A stretch of DNA of 64,000 bases from Phylloscopus collybita (lineage: Eukaryota; Chordata; Aves; Passeriformes; Phylloscopidae): contig JAJNNQ010000026.1 of the NCBI GenBank assembly GCA_027886175.1, forward strand, positions 28,538,001 through 28,602,000. The letters are read 5' to 3'. The notes beneath the pieces were generated by a model. The model worked only from the letters and a program-made list of their open reading frames with translations, was not told the origin of the DNA and did no database searches. Every line of letters begins with the position of its first letter. Within the stretch, counting starts at the first letter, position 1. The translations under genes and the position numbers were made by a program. This document shows positions 43,301 through 58,300 of this stretch, one piece after another.

Positions 43301-46300
43301 CTAAAAGCTGTTAATTTAAGGTGTATGAGTGTGGACCTATCAGAAGCCACTTACTGTAGAAGGGCTAAAATCCTGTCATGTGACAATTAATTAAGATGCA
43401 AAAATTATTTCATTTACAGACTGGTTTGTGTGTTCTATGCACAAGCTACTTTCATCCAGTTTTTCCTTGCTATGAATTCCAACAAACAATTTCTACAAAA
43501 TAAATGCTACTAGACAGGGAGAAAATGTATATAATTTAGTGAAATTGAGGTAAACAAAGACAGAGACAAAGTTGAAATTAGGTATGCAGAAACACCTTGT
43601 GATAATGTAAGAATAGGTCATTTTTTAATCATTTGAATATGCAAGCTTTTATAATGATAATACTTTCAACATCAAAAAGGCCCAGCTATAACAGATATGA
43701 TTTTGCCAAGCAATTTCAAAACATTATGTTGATAAACAGAAAGGCATAGTTCCACTGATACAACATCACTGTTGAAACATTTTTAAAAGCAAACTGGCAG
43801 GCAGTTCCCATTGCAAGTGATTGATGTACCTCTTTAAAGCACAGTTCTCACCAGGATAAAGAAAAGCATCACATTGTTGAATTACATGTTCAATGATCCC
43901 TCTTTAAACTCCACAAGTAGAGCAGCATGGAATCAAGGTAATTAGGAGTCAGGTAAAAAGTGACCACAGATTTCCAAATTCCTGACATAACACAATGGGT
44001 GGTCACAGTGAAGAAATGAAGCCTGACTGAGTTGAAGAGCACTCACCAGCCACCCAAATACTGCTTGTGGGGTCGATGGTACTGCTGTGGCTGCTCTCAT
44101 GTAAGAATGGCACAGCATCCCAGACAGGAGGCAACAAGATGCAGTTCAATAGGTCTTAAAGGCATTCACTTAATCTGTAGGTGTTTGTAGAGAACAAGTT
44201 CTACTGTGCAGATCATTGTGATCCTTCTACCCTATTTTGAGAATATTTTCCTCTTTGGCCTGTTTGTACCCTACTGTGAGTAAATGAATGTCTTCCTCTC
44301 AGGTAATAAACTAACTATCACATTCAGCAAGCAAAGGAACTGAAATGTGGATAACTTCCCTCCAGTCAAGATGGTCAAAGTGTTGGTTTCTCAGGTATCT
44401 TCAAGGCAGTTTACTTGCTGTAACTGTGATGCTGCCCTACCTTGAACCCCAAACAGGATGAGGAAGGGGGAGACCTTAAAATACAATTACCATAGTTTCC
44501 TCTTCTTGTCCAAAACACTGTCCATTACCACCCACACGGAAGCCCACAGAGCTTGCAGACACGCCTCACTGTTACAAATATGTTACAATGGGAAAAATGG
44601 CACAGGAAAATCACAGAAGGATGACTAATTTCCTGTTGTATTACCATTTATGAGGGAAATTAGACTACCTCTATCTTAAGCATTTCCAAACATGATCTGA
44701 TCTCAGTCACATCCTTACTGAAGTACCTTGAGACAGCAAGTGGAAAGATTTGTACACCTGCTCAGCCCCTTAAAGTTACTGCAGTGACCCTACTGTTTTG
44801 CTGTTATACCACTTTTCTTTCTAAATTGCTTTCAATCCGTTTACTTCTACAGAAAATGAGACAGCATTTAGCAGAACTATTTCAGTCTGCCAGAAAACAC
44901 AATAAGCTACACTTTCTTGATAATTTATTATTGGAGCAAACAGAAAATATGTTCCTCACTGACATCATTATTCTTTGAGTTTGGCCATTTCTTTAGCTCT
45001 CTCTGTTAACTTGAAATGTACTTTCCTTCAGAGACAATAATTTGAAAGGGAAATTGGAAGGGTAATTTCACAGAAGCTTACATTCATGAAACTAGTACTT
45101 TTAATAAACATAGGTTTATTTGCTAAGCAAAAAAAGTATAATTAAAATGCTGAGGAATAAATCAAAATTATTCATTACATTGGTGTCTACTGCATATGGG
45201 ACGATTTTCAAATCATTATTCTAACAAAGGATGTATAAATCATGTTCATGCCAATTTATCAGAGTAAGAATTTTTGAAAAACAAATTGCTATAAAAATAA
45301 GATTTCAATTTTCACTTATGCCTTCAGTATCACTTCAGTATTACTGCGTAAAGAAGATAAACTCTTATCCAGAAGATAAACACACTGTAACTGTTAAATC
45401 ATCTTCTATTTCAACAAAGGGGTAATCTTAATAGCACCTGCTCCCATAATTAAAAAGTGCTTTTTGAAGAAGAGAGTTGAGTAAGTTATAATGTGGAAGT
45501 TAAGCTATCACTATATTTGATGAAAAACAACTGAACAGTTTATTATTTTCAGGAAATTAATACACCTCCATTAAAAAAGCTCAGCTAGATAAAATTCAGA
45601 TTTTCCTGAAAGTATATGTATGAAAATAATGAGGGATTTAGAATGAAATTGTAATTTTCAGTCTATACTTTCTTTATTTATATAGGATTACTTTCCTTTA
45701 TGTCATTACATGCAAAGAAAGCGAGGGAATATTATTTGAGTTGCTTACTACTGGAGAGTGCGTGTCCATTTCTTTAGTTTCACAGGAATAACCGAGGAGA
45801 AAGCTGTGCAATCTGTAGCTGATGTTTGTTTATAAAGGGGAGAGCCAAAAGTTAAAGTGGAGCTTGCCCAGACCTGAATCTGCAACTTCCTCCCACAGCC
45901 GCCTCCACACGGCACTTGTGCACCAGCTTCCTTCGGATCGATTTAACCAGACCTAGGAGCCAACATTCCAAATATCTGTTTAGTAAGCAAGTCCTGGGGA
46001 CTTCTGTCTGTGACCGACTTAAGCCTTGGCTTCTGAGTAAACACTTGGTGCCATCTGGATGACTATTTTATAACTCCTGAAAGGGATAGGTTCGCAGGAA
46101 CGTACGGACGGACGCTCATTTTCCTCAGGAACTAAAAGTAGCGTATCGAGTGTCGAGAGGAATAGTTATCGTATATTTTACAAGAGACGGCTGTGCTACC
46201 TTCCCTCACCTGTCACTCTTCTGACACGGCACGCACAGGCTTAAGCTGGGGATACCAGAGCGGGCAAGCTGCAGAGCCAGCTGTGACCCTGCGGAGCACA

Positions 46301-49300
46301 GTCCCCAGCTTCTGCCGCTAAATCCCACATCTTGACAAAACCACACTACAGAGCAGTAGTAACAATCCCTCCTTTTTACTCTATGAAGGTTCATCAGCTA
46401 CAGTACAATTTATCAGGGAACTTAGGCTTTAAACAGCCCCCGTATTGCTGCATAAAGTATATATATATAATAAAGGAGAAAAGTTCAAAATATACTCACA
46501 GCCTTTATTCATAAGACACCTGAAAAGTACTAAAGAAAGGAGACATCTACTACTTACAGAGCAATTCAGAACAGAGCAGACAAATGAGAGTCAGCATAAA
46601 GAAAGGTTGAGAATCAAACATGATTTTGGATTACTCCCATAAAACTACCACCACAACTGAGAAGAAAAAATAAATACATATATCTGGACTTGGAGAGTGT
46701 TAACTGACTTCTAGAAACACAGGAAAACTCTATGTCTAATAACTCTATGTTTAATAAAAGGGCTCAAATATACACATATATACGTCAAATTTAAAATAAA
46801 ATGTATTTGCATGAATGATGCCTGAGTCAAACAAATATACTTAGAACTATTGAAATTGCTAATTTCATTAGCGTTCTATGTAAATCCTATAAAATTTATC
46901 ACATATTTCTTCTTACAGCTTAGCATCTTTTGCATTACAATGCTGTTTCTTTTCTCTAATTCTACATGCATGATTGATGAAATTGTATTAACAAGACTTA
47001 CATATGTGCCTTAAATAAATGCACAGACATACATGGAATCCCATCTCTTTCTGAATTCTCTGCTATTGCTACAAATGAAAAGTTTTGTTAACTGTTCATG
47101 CTGTTAGGATTTCAGTGTGAAATTTTCTGTTAACTCACATCAAACAGGAAGATCCAGAGCTCTACTTTATTTTTCATATGAACTTTTGGAGCAATGAAAT
47201 TTCAATTTCAAACTTGTAAAATAATTTTTGCATCTTAAAAAGCAGTGCTATTGTTTTGCTGTTTAGCAGTTCGGCATATGCTCATCTACCCAATAGGTTG
47301 TTACAGCTGTTGGGTATTTATGAATTCTGCCATACATACTGCCTTGAAGTTTCCCTCATTCCATACTACAATGGCAATCTGTCAGTTGAACACTTAAAAA
47401 TACATTTTTCCCTCCAAATACCCTTCATTCTCTTCTGTGTTTTCTCATGTTTCCACATTTCTCATGCTTCTGAGCCGTGTGGGATTTCCTGCTCATCAGG
47501 GTTGCACAAACATTTTTAGACACAGGGTCACTGACATTTTTTAGACTTCTGCAGATGCCAACAGCACAGACAAAAAAAACCAAAACAACAAACAAACAAA
47601 CAAAAAACCCCCCAGGAATTTCTACTGTATGCTGTTACATACTTGTGTAGATTACCAACAGGCAACTCTCCCTGGACCAACCAGCTGCTGCAGTGAAGCA
47701 GCCTCAGTCTTTTGCTACCTTCACCCTCCCTGTGCTAAGGATAGAAGCATGGTACAGGTTTGTGTATGGGGAGAATGTTCTGACCCTGAACAACACTACT
47801 GATGGTCTAGTTTATACTGAAGTAAGAATATATGAGAGACGTCACTCAGCTTACTCCACTGATGTATGATTTCTATGGAAACACACAGGAATGAATGGAA
47901 AAGCTGCACAGGGCAGTAGAGCTCTGTATGATGCCATCATTTATCATCTGTCTCTGTATGCAACTGTACTGGGGCAGAAGGTCGATAACCCAGACCCAGT
48001 TGTCCAGTTTTGAGCAAAATCTGGTCCCTTTTAATATTCCCTTTCTCTCTGCCCAAAAGTCATACGTAGGACTTAGAAGTTCTAACAGTGTATCATCATT
48101 TTCACCCCTCTTCCCTCCCTGCCCCCCAGCATATTAATACATTTATCTTTTAGATAAAAAAAATCATCGTCACATTAGGAAAAAAATAAGAATTACTAGA
48201 AGCAGAGGATAAATTTATGACATTAGGCCTTCATCCCAAATGAATGGAACATTTTAGAACTTTAACAGGATTCATAACTGAAACACTTACATCATATTTT
48301 GGCTATAACAGCATGAATGGTTCTGACACAGTAAGTTCTCATTAAGTGACACATGAACTGTGATATTATCTGACCTACTATTTATTCACAGCATATCTTC
48401 CTTTCATGATTATATATTGTAAGAGTCACAGCCACACAGAAGTCACACAAATAAAACCATTCTGAAAACTGAATTTTCCCCTAGCCACCATCACTCATGT
48501 AAATCATCTTCTTTTAGCTCTTGCCAAGAGAAATGCTCAACTATTTACAGTGGCAGAGAGAAAAAGCCTTCCTGCTGGGCTGTATATTCCCACTCTGCTG
48601 TAGTCTGTCTTCAAACTGCTAAACCCGTTCACACTCACTCTTGTCTACATCAGTTACTAACAACCCTCTGAAGACTGTGTCTGCGCTCCTAAAATTTAAA
48701 TCTTTTCTTTTAAAAAGTGTAAAGAAGACCATCAGTAAATGTACCAACACAGAGACACCCTGTTGTGCTGGAATCAATGAACTGAAACATTTCCACAGCA
48801 TTCTGGAATCAAAGAAATACAATTCTTTGACAACCATTTTATGAAAATGAATCACTTCAGGTACAGAAGGAGTAAGTTCAGTCAATCTGAAAGCAGGCTG
48901 CTCTGGCAGCCAGGATGGACAAAATTCCCCTGGGGGGGATCAGGCAAGGGAAGGGGATTGTCCTGCACTGCTCTGCACTGGGGCAGCCTCACCTTGAATA
49001 TTGTGTGCAGTTTTTGGCACCACAATATAAGAAAGATATTAAGTTCCTAGAGAGTGTCCAAATGAGGGAGGAATAAGGGCCTTGCAGGGATGAGCAGCTG
49101 AGGTCACTCGGTTTGTTCAGCCTGGAGGAAACTGAGGAGAAACCTCATTGCGGTTACAAATTCCTCGTGAACGGAAGAGGAGGGGCAGGCACTGATCTCT
49201 TCTCTGTGGTGACCAGTGACAGCACCTGAGGAAATGGCCTGAAGCTGTGTCAGGGGAGGTTTAGTTTGAGTATCAGGAAAAGATTCTTCACCCAGAGGAT

Positions 49301-52300
49301 GGCTGGGCACAGGAACAAACTCTCCAGGGCAGTGGTCACAGCACCAGCCTGACAGAGTTCAAGAGGCATTTAGGCAATGCTCTCAGGTGTGTGGTGTGAC
49401 TCTTGGGGACGGTCCTGTGCAGAACAGGGAGCTGGACTTGATGACCTTTGTGGGTCCCTTCCAACTCATATTCTCTGATTCTTGATATAACACTACTGAC
49501 CCCTGAGTGTGATTCTCAGGAAAGCTAAGTATCTACAACTGCAACTTAAGACAATGAACACATTAAAAAAAAGAGACTTAACATACCCAGCTACTTCTAT
49601 CAGAACGGATGTTCTAATTTGTCAATAATTTACACAAAAACTTCTCAAAAAGAAAACTGTGTGTGTTCTATGGTCTTAGAGCACACACAAAGTAGATATC
49701 CTCAGGTTTCTTTCCTGTCTTATCTTCAGACATGTCTGATTCCTATTTCCATGATCCCTTCAAGGCCTGTAAGAATCTATCTAAAGCAAAACGTACTCCA
49801 ATGCATCTATGTCCTAGGGTGACTTTATGGTGCTTGTATCCCCAATCGTCTGTTCTGTATGTGCTGTATATTAAGTTCTGTACCTTTAAAACTCGTTCTG
49901 GGAGCGAAGGGGAAAACTGCCTGACTCCCACACGGCCTGGCTCCGGCGTTCGTCTGAGGCACGGACAGCGGTGGGACAGAGATCTCCTCTGCTTTTAGTT
50001 TTAGCTGGCTGAGGCAAAGAAGTTCCCTGGACTGGTTTTTTTCTTTTTTCCTTGGGACTGTTTAAATCTGCTCTGGACTGAAAACCCCAGAGGAGCAGCG
50101 AGGGCTGGCACCTGCGGCCGCCGGGCCTGGCCCTGCGGAGGGAGTGGGGCTGGTGAGAGACTGAGGGAGCTGAGCTGCACCCATAGCAAGGACTGTCTCT
50201 GTTTGCCATCTCTCTGCAGAGTGGTGAGAGGTTTTATTGTTTCATATTATTCATTCTTTGTGCTTGTTGGCATATTGTTTGTTAAATAAATAGCTTTTTC
50301 CACTTTTCTCCAAGGAAGTTTTTTCCCTGACTGGCTGCAAGGAGGGGCTGTTTGGGTTTGCTTTTCAGAGGAACCCCCTTTGGAGGTTTCCTCCCAAATT
50401 TTCCCTAAACCAGGACAATCTACTACAGTAGACTGTAAAATTGCAGGTTACTAATAACTCTTCCAACACACAGTTTGAATATTCAAGAACTAAAGGACAT
50501 AAATGGACCTCTTTACCTCTGGCAGGACATGAACTGCAGCAAAGAGTCACTGATGTTGGGACAAAACACCAACTTCTTCCAGGGAAATTGTGAAACAGGA
50601 TATTATAATTCATAATCCAAAAAACAAGCAGTCTAAAACATGGTGTTCTAGGGTGACATTAACAATGTTGTATCCCCAATCGTCTGTTGGGTTTATGCTG
50701 GATATTACACTCTGTACCTTTAATATCTGAGAGTAAAAATGGGGGGAGAAGCGCACAGTTTGTTTTCAGAAACCTCTCTCTGCTGGGCTGGCCTTGAAAG
50801 AGTGGGAGTCAACAACACACAGACATGAGACGGAGAGGGTTTTTTTCCCCTCTCTCTTTCTGCTTTACTTTTTAGTTAGTTAGTGTAGCTTAGCTGAGGC
50901 TGAGAAGCTTCGGTTTTCTTTTTTTCCTCTTCTTTTTTTCCTTTTTTCGCCTTTCTTTGGAACTGTTCAAACCTCCCCAGACTGAGGACCCGGGGGGCTC
51001 CGCGGGAACTTGCACCTGGGACCCACCAAGATCTACTCTGTGCAGCAACTTTTCCCAGCACCGGAGGAACTGAGAGCAGAGCAACCACCTACAGGAGGGA
51101 CTTCTGTCCTAATTTGTCATCTCTCCAGAGCAGCACAAAGTTCTTGTCATCTGGTATTGTTCAATCTATTGTGCTGGGGAGTGCTTTGCTGGTTTAATAA
51201 ACATGTTTCTTTCCACTTCTCTCTGAGGAGGTTTCTCCCAAACCGGTTAGGGGAGGGGAGGGAGGGCTCCCTAGGAGGTTTCCTCCCAAATTTTCCCTAA
51301 ACCACTACACATGGCAACTTAATTTTGACACCTTAAGAGCAGAATTTATCTTATGGGTCTCTGTTATATCCTTCAATGTTTGTAAGATCTAATGGAGGTC
51401 ATTGCTGCTACAGTGTTGAAAATTAAGAGAGGGAAAAGACATGTATAACCATTTACACTATGAATGACAGTTCTTTTGAAGTTTATTTAGGATTACGTGG
51501 GTAAAAGGAGTAGTATAGAAGTGGCTCATAACACTGAGTCTGTGAGAAGACTATTCATGCTGTGAAACTACAGCCTGTGAATTTGGAAGATTTTTTTTTT
51601 TTTTGGCCACACTCTTTAGCACCATTTTGAATTGTTTTTGCCCAAATAGACTGTTCTGAATGGAAGGGTTTTTCATCTCAGCTCATGAGCAAAACCACTA
51701 GAATTCAGACAGGGTTATATACTTTTATGAAGCAAACAAGGCATTCCCTAGAGAGTTTTGGGGACACTTTTCTTCAGGCTTTGTGCTTGGGGCCTGGATC
51801 ATTGCAAGGAAATGAAGAATATTTTCAACCATCCATACAGCAGTATCTAGCCAGAATACAATACCCTAAAAGCATTGATCATTTTTGTAAGCTTTTACTG
51901 AAAAATGTTTTTCCCTAAAAATAACAAAGGAATTCTTTCACTTGAACAAGTCTATACTATTTATACATGGAATAAACAAGATAATGTCCTTGTTAGCATT
52001 TGGGAGGAAACATTTTAAACCTGCTCATTTTTTTATATTTACAGAATTCCCTTCATAAGTCATATAGAAAATGCAGAGGTACTCTGAAGAAAGGGACTTT
52101 TCAAGGTTTATTTTAGGAGTATTCACATTGCAAATAAGTGAAAAGCATGCAGCATTTCTTAGGGATTTTCTTTTGGCTGGTTTTTTTTTTTTTTTTACAT
52201 GTACTCACACTCAAGGCAGCTGGTCCTGGAGGTCCTGCATCTCCCTAGTTAAAACAGGAGAGGAAGTAAATCAACAATCTCTTTAGTTATATGTACTTAG

Positions 52301-55300
52301 CCTCTAGACCTTTTAGAAAATATGCAACACTGCAGAAGTGATTTCAGTACAATCATCAAATGTGTTGATGATGAAAATGTGCAAATAAAGTGATATTCTT
52401 CTCCAGTAATGGCATAGATATACACAGTTCACCACAGGTTAAAGGGAGGAAAAAAAAAAAAAAAAAAAAAAAAGCCAGGCCTCTGCAGAAGTGAATCACA
52501 GCTTAAAAAAGGCAATCCTTCAAAACACATTTCCATATGTCAAGTTACAAGCTGCAGCTTACATGCACAAGGTGGCCGCTGAAGCCAGTGTGACAGCTCA
52601 CATATGTAAAGACATCTGACTGTGTGAATATTCACAGAATTAGGTCACTGAGGTACAAATCACATCTGAGACCTTCAGGTTTAGTTCATGGGAGCAAGTT
52701 AGTGCACCCAGAACACCAAATTTAGGCTCCTGCACAAAACTCCTTTTAAAATTCGTTGTGATAAAGAGTACTCGTATTTTGCATTTACAGTTAGCCTGTA
52801 TTCATAATCTTTTATCCTTAAGTTGCACAAATGGCACCAGTGGGTGTTTGGCAACATGTTCAAAACTGAAGAGTATCATGCACAATCACACATACATACA
52901 AGTTAATAGATTTAAAAAAGTACCTTTTCTCCTTTTGGACCAGCCACACCAGGACTACCAGGGTCACCTTTTAGTCCCTGGGCAAAAAGAGAAATGCAAA
53001 TTTGTTGTCATCTGTGAAAAATGCTGGGACAAAATCCTGCAGCACTGTGAGTTAGTATACACTAAACAAATAGGCCTTAAAATTCTATTACGTTATTAGT
53101 ACTATCTTGAAATTCTTTATTTTCATTATGTTGGTGAACAAATTTAGGTGAACAAACACCTATCAAAGACCACATTTGTCTTCAACACATAATTAAACAT
53201 ATGAAATCAATCTACTTTATCGTGCCTCATCATGGTAAGTAATGAGTAGAAATGCAAAGTTCCTTCACAGTCTTACCTGACCAACAAAGATAAAATAGAA
53301 TCTTAGAGAGAGTGCTAGTACACTTGAATGCTGCTAAGGTTGGGAGAGAGACAGAGGTGGACAGAGAACTGTGGATTTTATGTTTCAAGTAGCAGTGCTG
53401 AACCGGTGAGCTCCAGGAAGGCACAGCTCAGAGCTGCTGCACATCTTCCAACATTCTCATTCTCCCCAGTGTTCACAAAGGCAATTAAAGAAATAATCAA
53501 TAATCAATACCTCCTTCTTTGATTCTGCCTCCAACAGGAGAACCAAATAGTACTGCCTAGCCTTACACCTTACATACACAGACATTTCACACTCACAGGA
53601 TCAGAGTGGTTTTGGTTGCAATGGACTTCTGAAGATCATCTGGTTCAACCTCCCCTGCAGCAAACAGGGACATTGCCAACTGGATCAGGTTGCTCAGAGC
53701 CCTATCCAACCCATTCATTAAAGTTTCCAGGGATGGGGCATCTACAGCCCCTCTGAGAAACCTTTTCCAATGTTCACCACTTTCATTGTGAAGTATTTCC
53801 TTACACCTAATCTGAATCTAGCCTGCAATATCTCTTATAAAACTCTTCCACTAAAAAGTTCTCACCAGAAGCACACAAACTCCCTCCCTCCTCCAAAATA
53901 TCTTTAGTACCCAGCACACAATCTTTGTGGTTTTCTTCTTGCTGCAAAACAAATAGAAAAATGAGAGATTTCAAAATATACCCAGGAAATTCAAGCCATT
54001 CTACAGCAATGAATGAACTTAATTCTCATGCTGGACCAACCTACCAGGAATGCATTTTTATTTGAGCTGAGAGATTTGTCTTGTGCCTTCCCTCTGACCA
54101 CTGCTTTAGTGGCATGAGAGATTGTGTATGTTTAAAGTCAGAGACACCACCACAAGTTCAAAGATTTTACTTAGAAACAAAATGGCAACAATGGAGGCAA
54201 TACAAGACCCAATCATAATGAGATTCTCCACAAGTAGGCCCCACGGTTACTATTCTGGAGGTTAAATAGGTCAAGGATAGGAAAGATTCATTTATATCTG
54301 AATTAGGGTTTACAAACTAAAATTCTTACCAGCTCCCTTTTTGTCCTTGCAAACTCTCTTCCTCAGTTTGCAATTATTAGGAAGATAGATACAACTGGCA
54401 CAAAAATGGTAACTAACATCTGTGCCTTAGTGGGTAGAGAAACATGAAATCAGTGAGTGTTCTAAATACTGCGTATTTGTGCAACTTCACTTCCTGCTAA
54501 AATTACATTAATTCACCATCTGGAAGGAACATCATTTAGAACTATATGAGCATTTAAGTACCCACTTTGGATTAAATTTGTGGTTGTTGTAAATACCCCT
54601 GATTTAGCTTTGATTTGTTCTTTATTAAGCTTGCCAAATATGTAATAGTTAAATCAGAAGTAGTTTTGCTGTTCGAACTTAAAAAATGTAATAGGCAGAT
54701 GGATTCAAAAACCAAGCCAAAAAATTGCTTTCTTTTTACAATCTGCATATTTATGACATTGCTTTAATATTGTCTCCATTTGCTACACTTTACTTTCAAC
54801 CTCCTTCTGAAAGACTGCATAAAATACAACCAATCCATATTCTTAAAGCCATTTTAGGGATTTTTCAGGTAGACAAACTGTATGGATTTTTGGCTCAAAA
54901 TCAATACTAGCAAATCAGCAGTGGAAAAATAGTTATGAGTTTAGGAATTAGCTCTTAGGCTATATGTTTACAGAAGACAAAAGATAAGGCAAAAAAGAAA
55001 ATCTGTGACTCACAGATGGTGACATATATCTCTGTCTCTACTGAATAGAAAATGCAACTGCAGATGAAAGATACTGAGCCTGAGCCATGCACTTTCAAAC
55101 TATGAACCTTATTTTTTCCTAATTGCTGTGTTTAAAGCTTTTACTAGTGCTTCTGCAAGAGCACCCCAGTGAGGTGTGCAGTCTGACAGCTACTGCAGAG
55201 ATGATGACCACAGCAACTGACCGCAAATAAAAAGGACAAGGGGAAACTACATTATACAAGAAACCTTACAGTGTTTGGAGAAGGATTTTTAAGGACTCAA

Positions 55301-58300
55301 TGTTCTAGACCCATTAGAAGTGTTTCTGGTTTGCCTACATGTTACATATGCATTTAAAAATATTATAAACTTAAGAAGTTCCAGACATAGTGAGTGCTTG
55401 CAAAAAACACATCTGGGAATGCACCCTGCCTATTCTTCCCTGCAGTCACCCATTTGAAGCTGCTGAGAGGTTTAGCTGCTGGCTCACTGTTTCTGAAATG
55501 CCATAAGAAGTATGAATTCCTGTGCCAAGTCAAATCTGTAGCCCCTTTTAGCACAGTACAGTAGGGTATCTGTCTCTGGCAGAGACCAGAACAGGATGCT
55601 TCAGTAAAATAAATGTGGTTATCTAAACAGATATAATTTGGATGATTTTAGACCAAGCCTTAAGTTAGAAAAGCTCATTTTCTGCAATGTTTTAGGAGAA
55701 CAAGGTCAGCTTTGAAAACAAACAAATTTCTATTGATTTAAGGAGTCTGTTACCAGATTTGGTAGAAAATGAAGAACAAATTAAAAATTCCAGCAGCTCT
55801 TACAACAGAGAGTAAATTAATTTGGTATTGAATTCTCTCCCCGTCTAATTCTAGTTTTTTGGAACCAATATAATAATATACATTCATGAACTTATGAACA
55901 GTCTTCAGCCAAAGCATTTTCTCCTCTAAAAGGACTACAGCTTGGTCTTTTTACAGGTTATGATAAACTTACATAGCGGTTCCTCTATGGAAACCAAAGT
56001 GTAAAGCAAGCATTAGAATACAAGGCCAATTGTACATACAAATACAAAGCTAACAAGATAACAAAAGTGGAAATAGCAGAAATGAGAATTGTTCCATATG
56101 CATATGTAAAATAAGACTGATAACTGAAATACAATTTCCAACCAACAGTGAAATTACTGGAACAAGTATATCACAAATATCAGTAAGGGCGTCAATGGGG
56201 GAAAGATTAAATTAGAGGCAGTGTTTTTGTTTGGAGGGGATGACAATAGTATTTCTTCTGGTGGAATGAATGAAAAATTGATAAAACAGGTAAAATGTAC
56301 CACCAGCTGACACCAGGTACTCTTCTCAATGAAAAATTGCAAACATCAGCTGGACCCCAACCCGAATACTCAAGCAGCTCCTTGCAGGAGCCAAATGTTG
56401 CCTACTGGAATTGCACCTATTTGTACAGCATAATCTATGCTGCACACATGTGGCAATGGAAAATGCAGTCAGACTGCAATAATATTTTTACGAGAACAGG
56501 TATTCAACTCTAATAGGTACCTTTTGGGAAAACGTAATTTGTTATTTACAATTCATGGCCTTCATTAGAGTAACCTGGTTCAATGTCACACCAGGTTAAA
56601 ATCTCTTAGAGCAATACACATTATCTACTGTACTGGAAATACAGTACACAGCCCAACAATCTAACCAACACTGTGCAACCACACTATCATAGTTATCAGT
56701 TATCTCTACTGAGTAACAAAGCTTGGATATACTCTAACCACTAAGAACAGTTTCTTCACATAAAGCAGCCTTAAAATCTAAGTTAATGACAGCTTCAAAG
56801 TCAGCTGTACAATGCCAACCTCGTTATAATGGGATAACTTTTCTAATTTAGCAAAGTGTTTTCATAGCTCCAAACAATATTAATTTTCAGTTTATGTCTC
56901 AGGTACTTTTAAATACTGTCACTGCTCTTTTCTCATTAATGGAATTCCAAAACTTCAAACTGGTATATTACTAGAATTTACTGGACCCTAAATTAAATCT
57001 ACCATTTCCTAATACTTTTGTTCCTAACAGAATTCTCAGACTCCAGATATAAAATAACATTATCACCAATTTCATTTTTTCAAGCAATAGGATTATTCCC
57101 TTCCTATTCAGGTATTTCCTTGCAATGTTAATACTAAGAAGAGTTCAAGATTAGACAGACAGGTCCTGAGGGTGTGAACATAAACAACTACTGCTATTAT
57201 ATCAAGATGCAGGATCCCTTTAAAGATGATCATACTTCTGATTTCCTTTTCCCACAAACATCAAAATAAAAAGGTTTAATATGTTTTCCATCTTTCCATT
57301 GAAAACCTGTGATTCTTTTATTGCTTACTGAATTTTAGAGGTCCATCCTTTCACATCAGGTATGTAAAGAATAAAATTTTATGTAGGAAAGTTTTAGAAA
57401 ATTCGCTTATGGTATTACCTCCCACAGCAAGAGAAATAAAAATAACTAATTAAACACTTGGTTTAATACATATACTAGATTTTAATTTCAGATTTGTTTT
57501 ACTTTTTTCCCACTTACAAGAAAGACACTATTCCTCTACCAGCTATGCATGACACATGCTGACAGATATGATAAAACTTGCTGTTTTGACATACTTTTGC
57601 CGAAAGATTTATGTCATAAAACAGTAATTGGCAGCATCCCATGGCATTCATTCCTACCTGCACCACTGATCAAGAAAACATGACTCAAAAAGTCTAAAAG
57701 TTTCCGTGATAAAGATTTACTTTTCACTTCAGATCAACAGGCAGACATATGGATATAACTGAGAACATACTCCACAGATAGTCTCATGGATTTTTTTTTA
57801 TTGTGAATTTGTCCATATTCCACACAGGCTATGAATGCTTTTGTCAGTTTTTTTCAGATAGTGTGTCCATGAATCTCCATTTGCTACCGTGATACAAATG
57901 ACAGCATTATTACAGAATCACAGAATCATTAAGGTTAGAAAAGACTTCTGAGATCATTGAGTCAAACCTTTCACTGATAACCACCTTGTCAACTAGACCA
58001 GACAATTCATAACTCCTCAGTTACAAAAGCAGACAGTCTTACACCCAACTCTAAAACAAAATATTCAAAGAAATGGTGAAGGGCAACAACATCTTTCAAA
58101 AATTACAGGATTTTAGTGGCAGCAATGTGGCACTTGAGTTTACTGTCAAGTGGCTAAAAGAGTCTCAAGGGATGAAAAGCGATACTCTTCAAGCAAACCG
58201 TCTGTTCATCTTAGAAAAGCAAATATCTGCTTAGAGATTTGGACATGTACTACAGAAGGACTCTATTAGTAATATATTAAGTTATTTATAACTACTTCTT

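Larger units (their letters stand above)
39304..52208 (-). other. COL19A1: COL19A1 intron, 12.9 kb
   Basis: It holds a G-rich quadruplex-like run (39704-39728), a tetranucleotide repeat, two CR1 pieces, two solo LTRs and a CpG-bearing patch near 45890-46260. No exon was recognised in the remainder. Confidence 0.75.

Noticed and set aside
49805..51314. One provirus with two LTRs and a deleted interior
   Set aside because: Each LTR has its own exact target duplication, and the 216 bp between the duplications shows no viral features.
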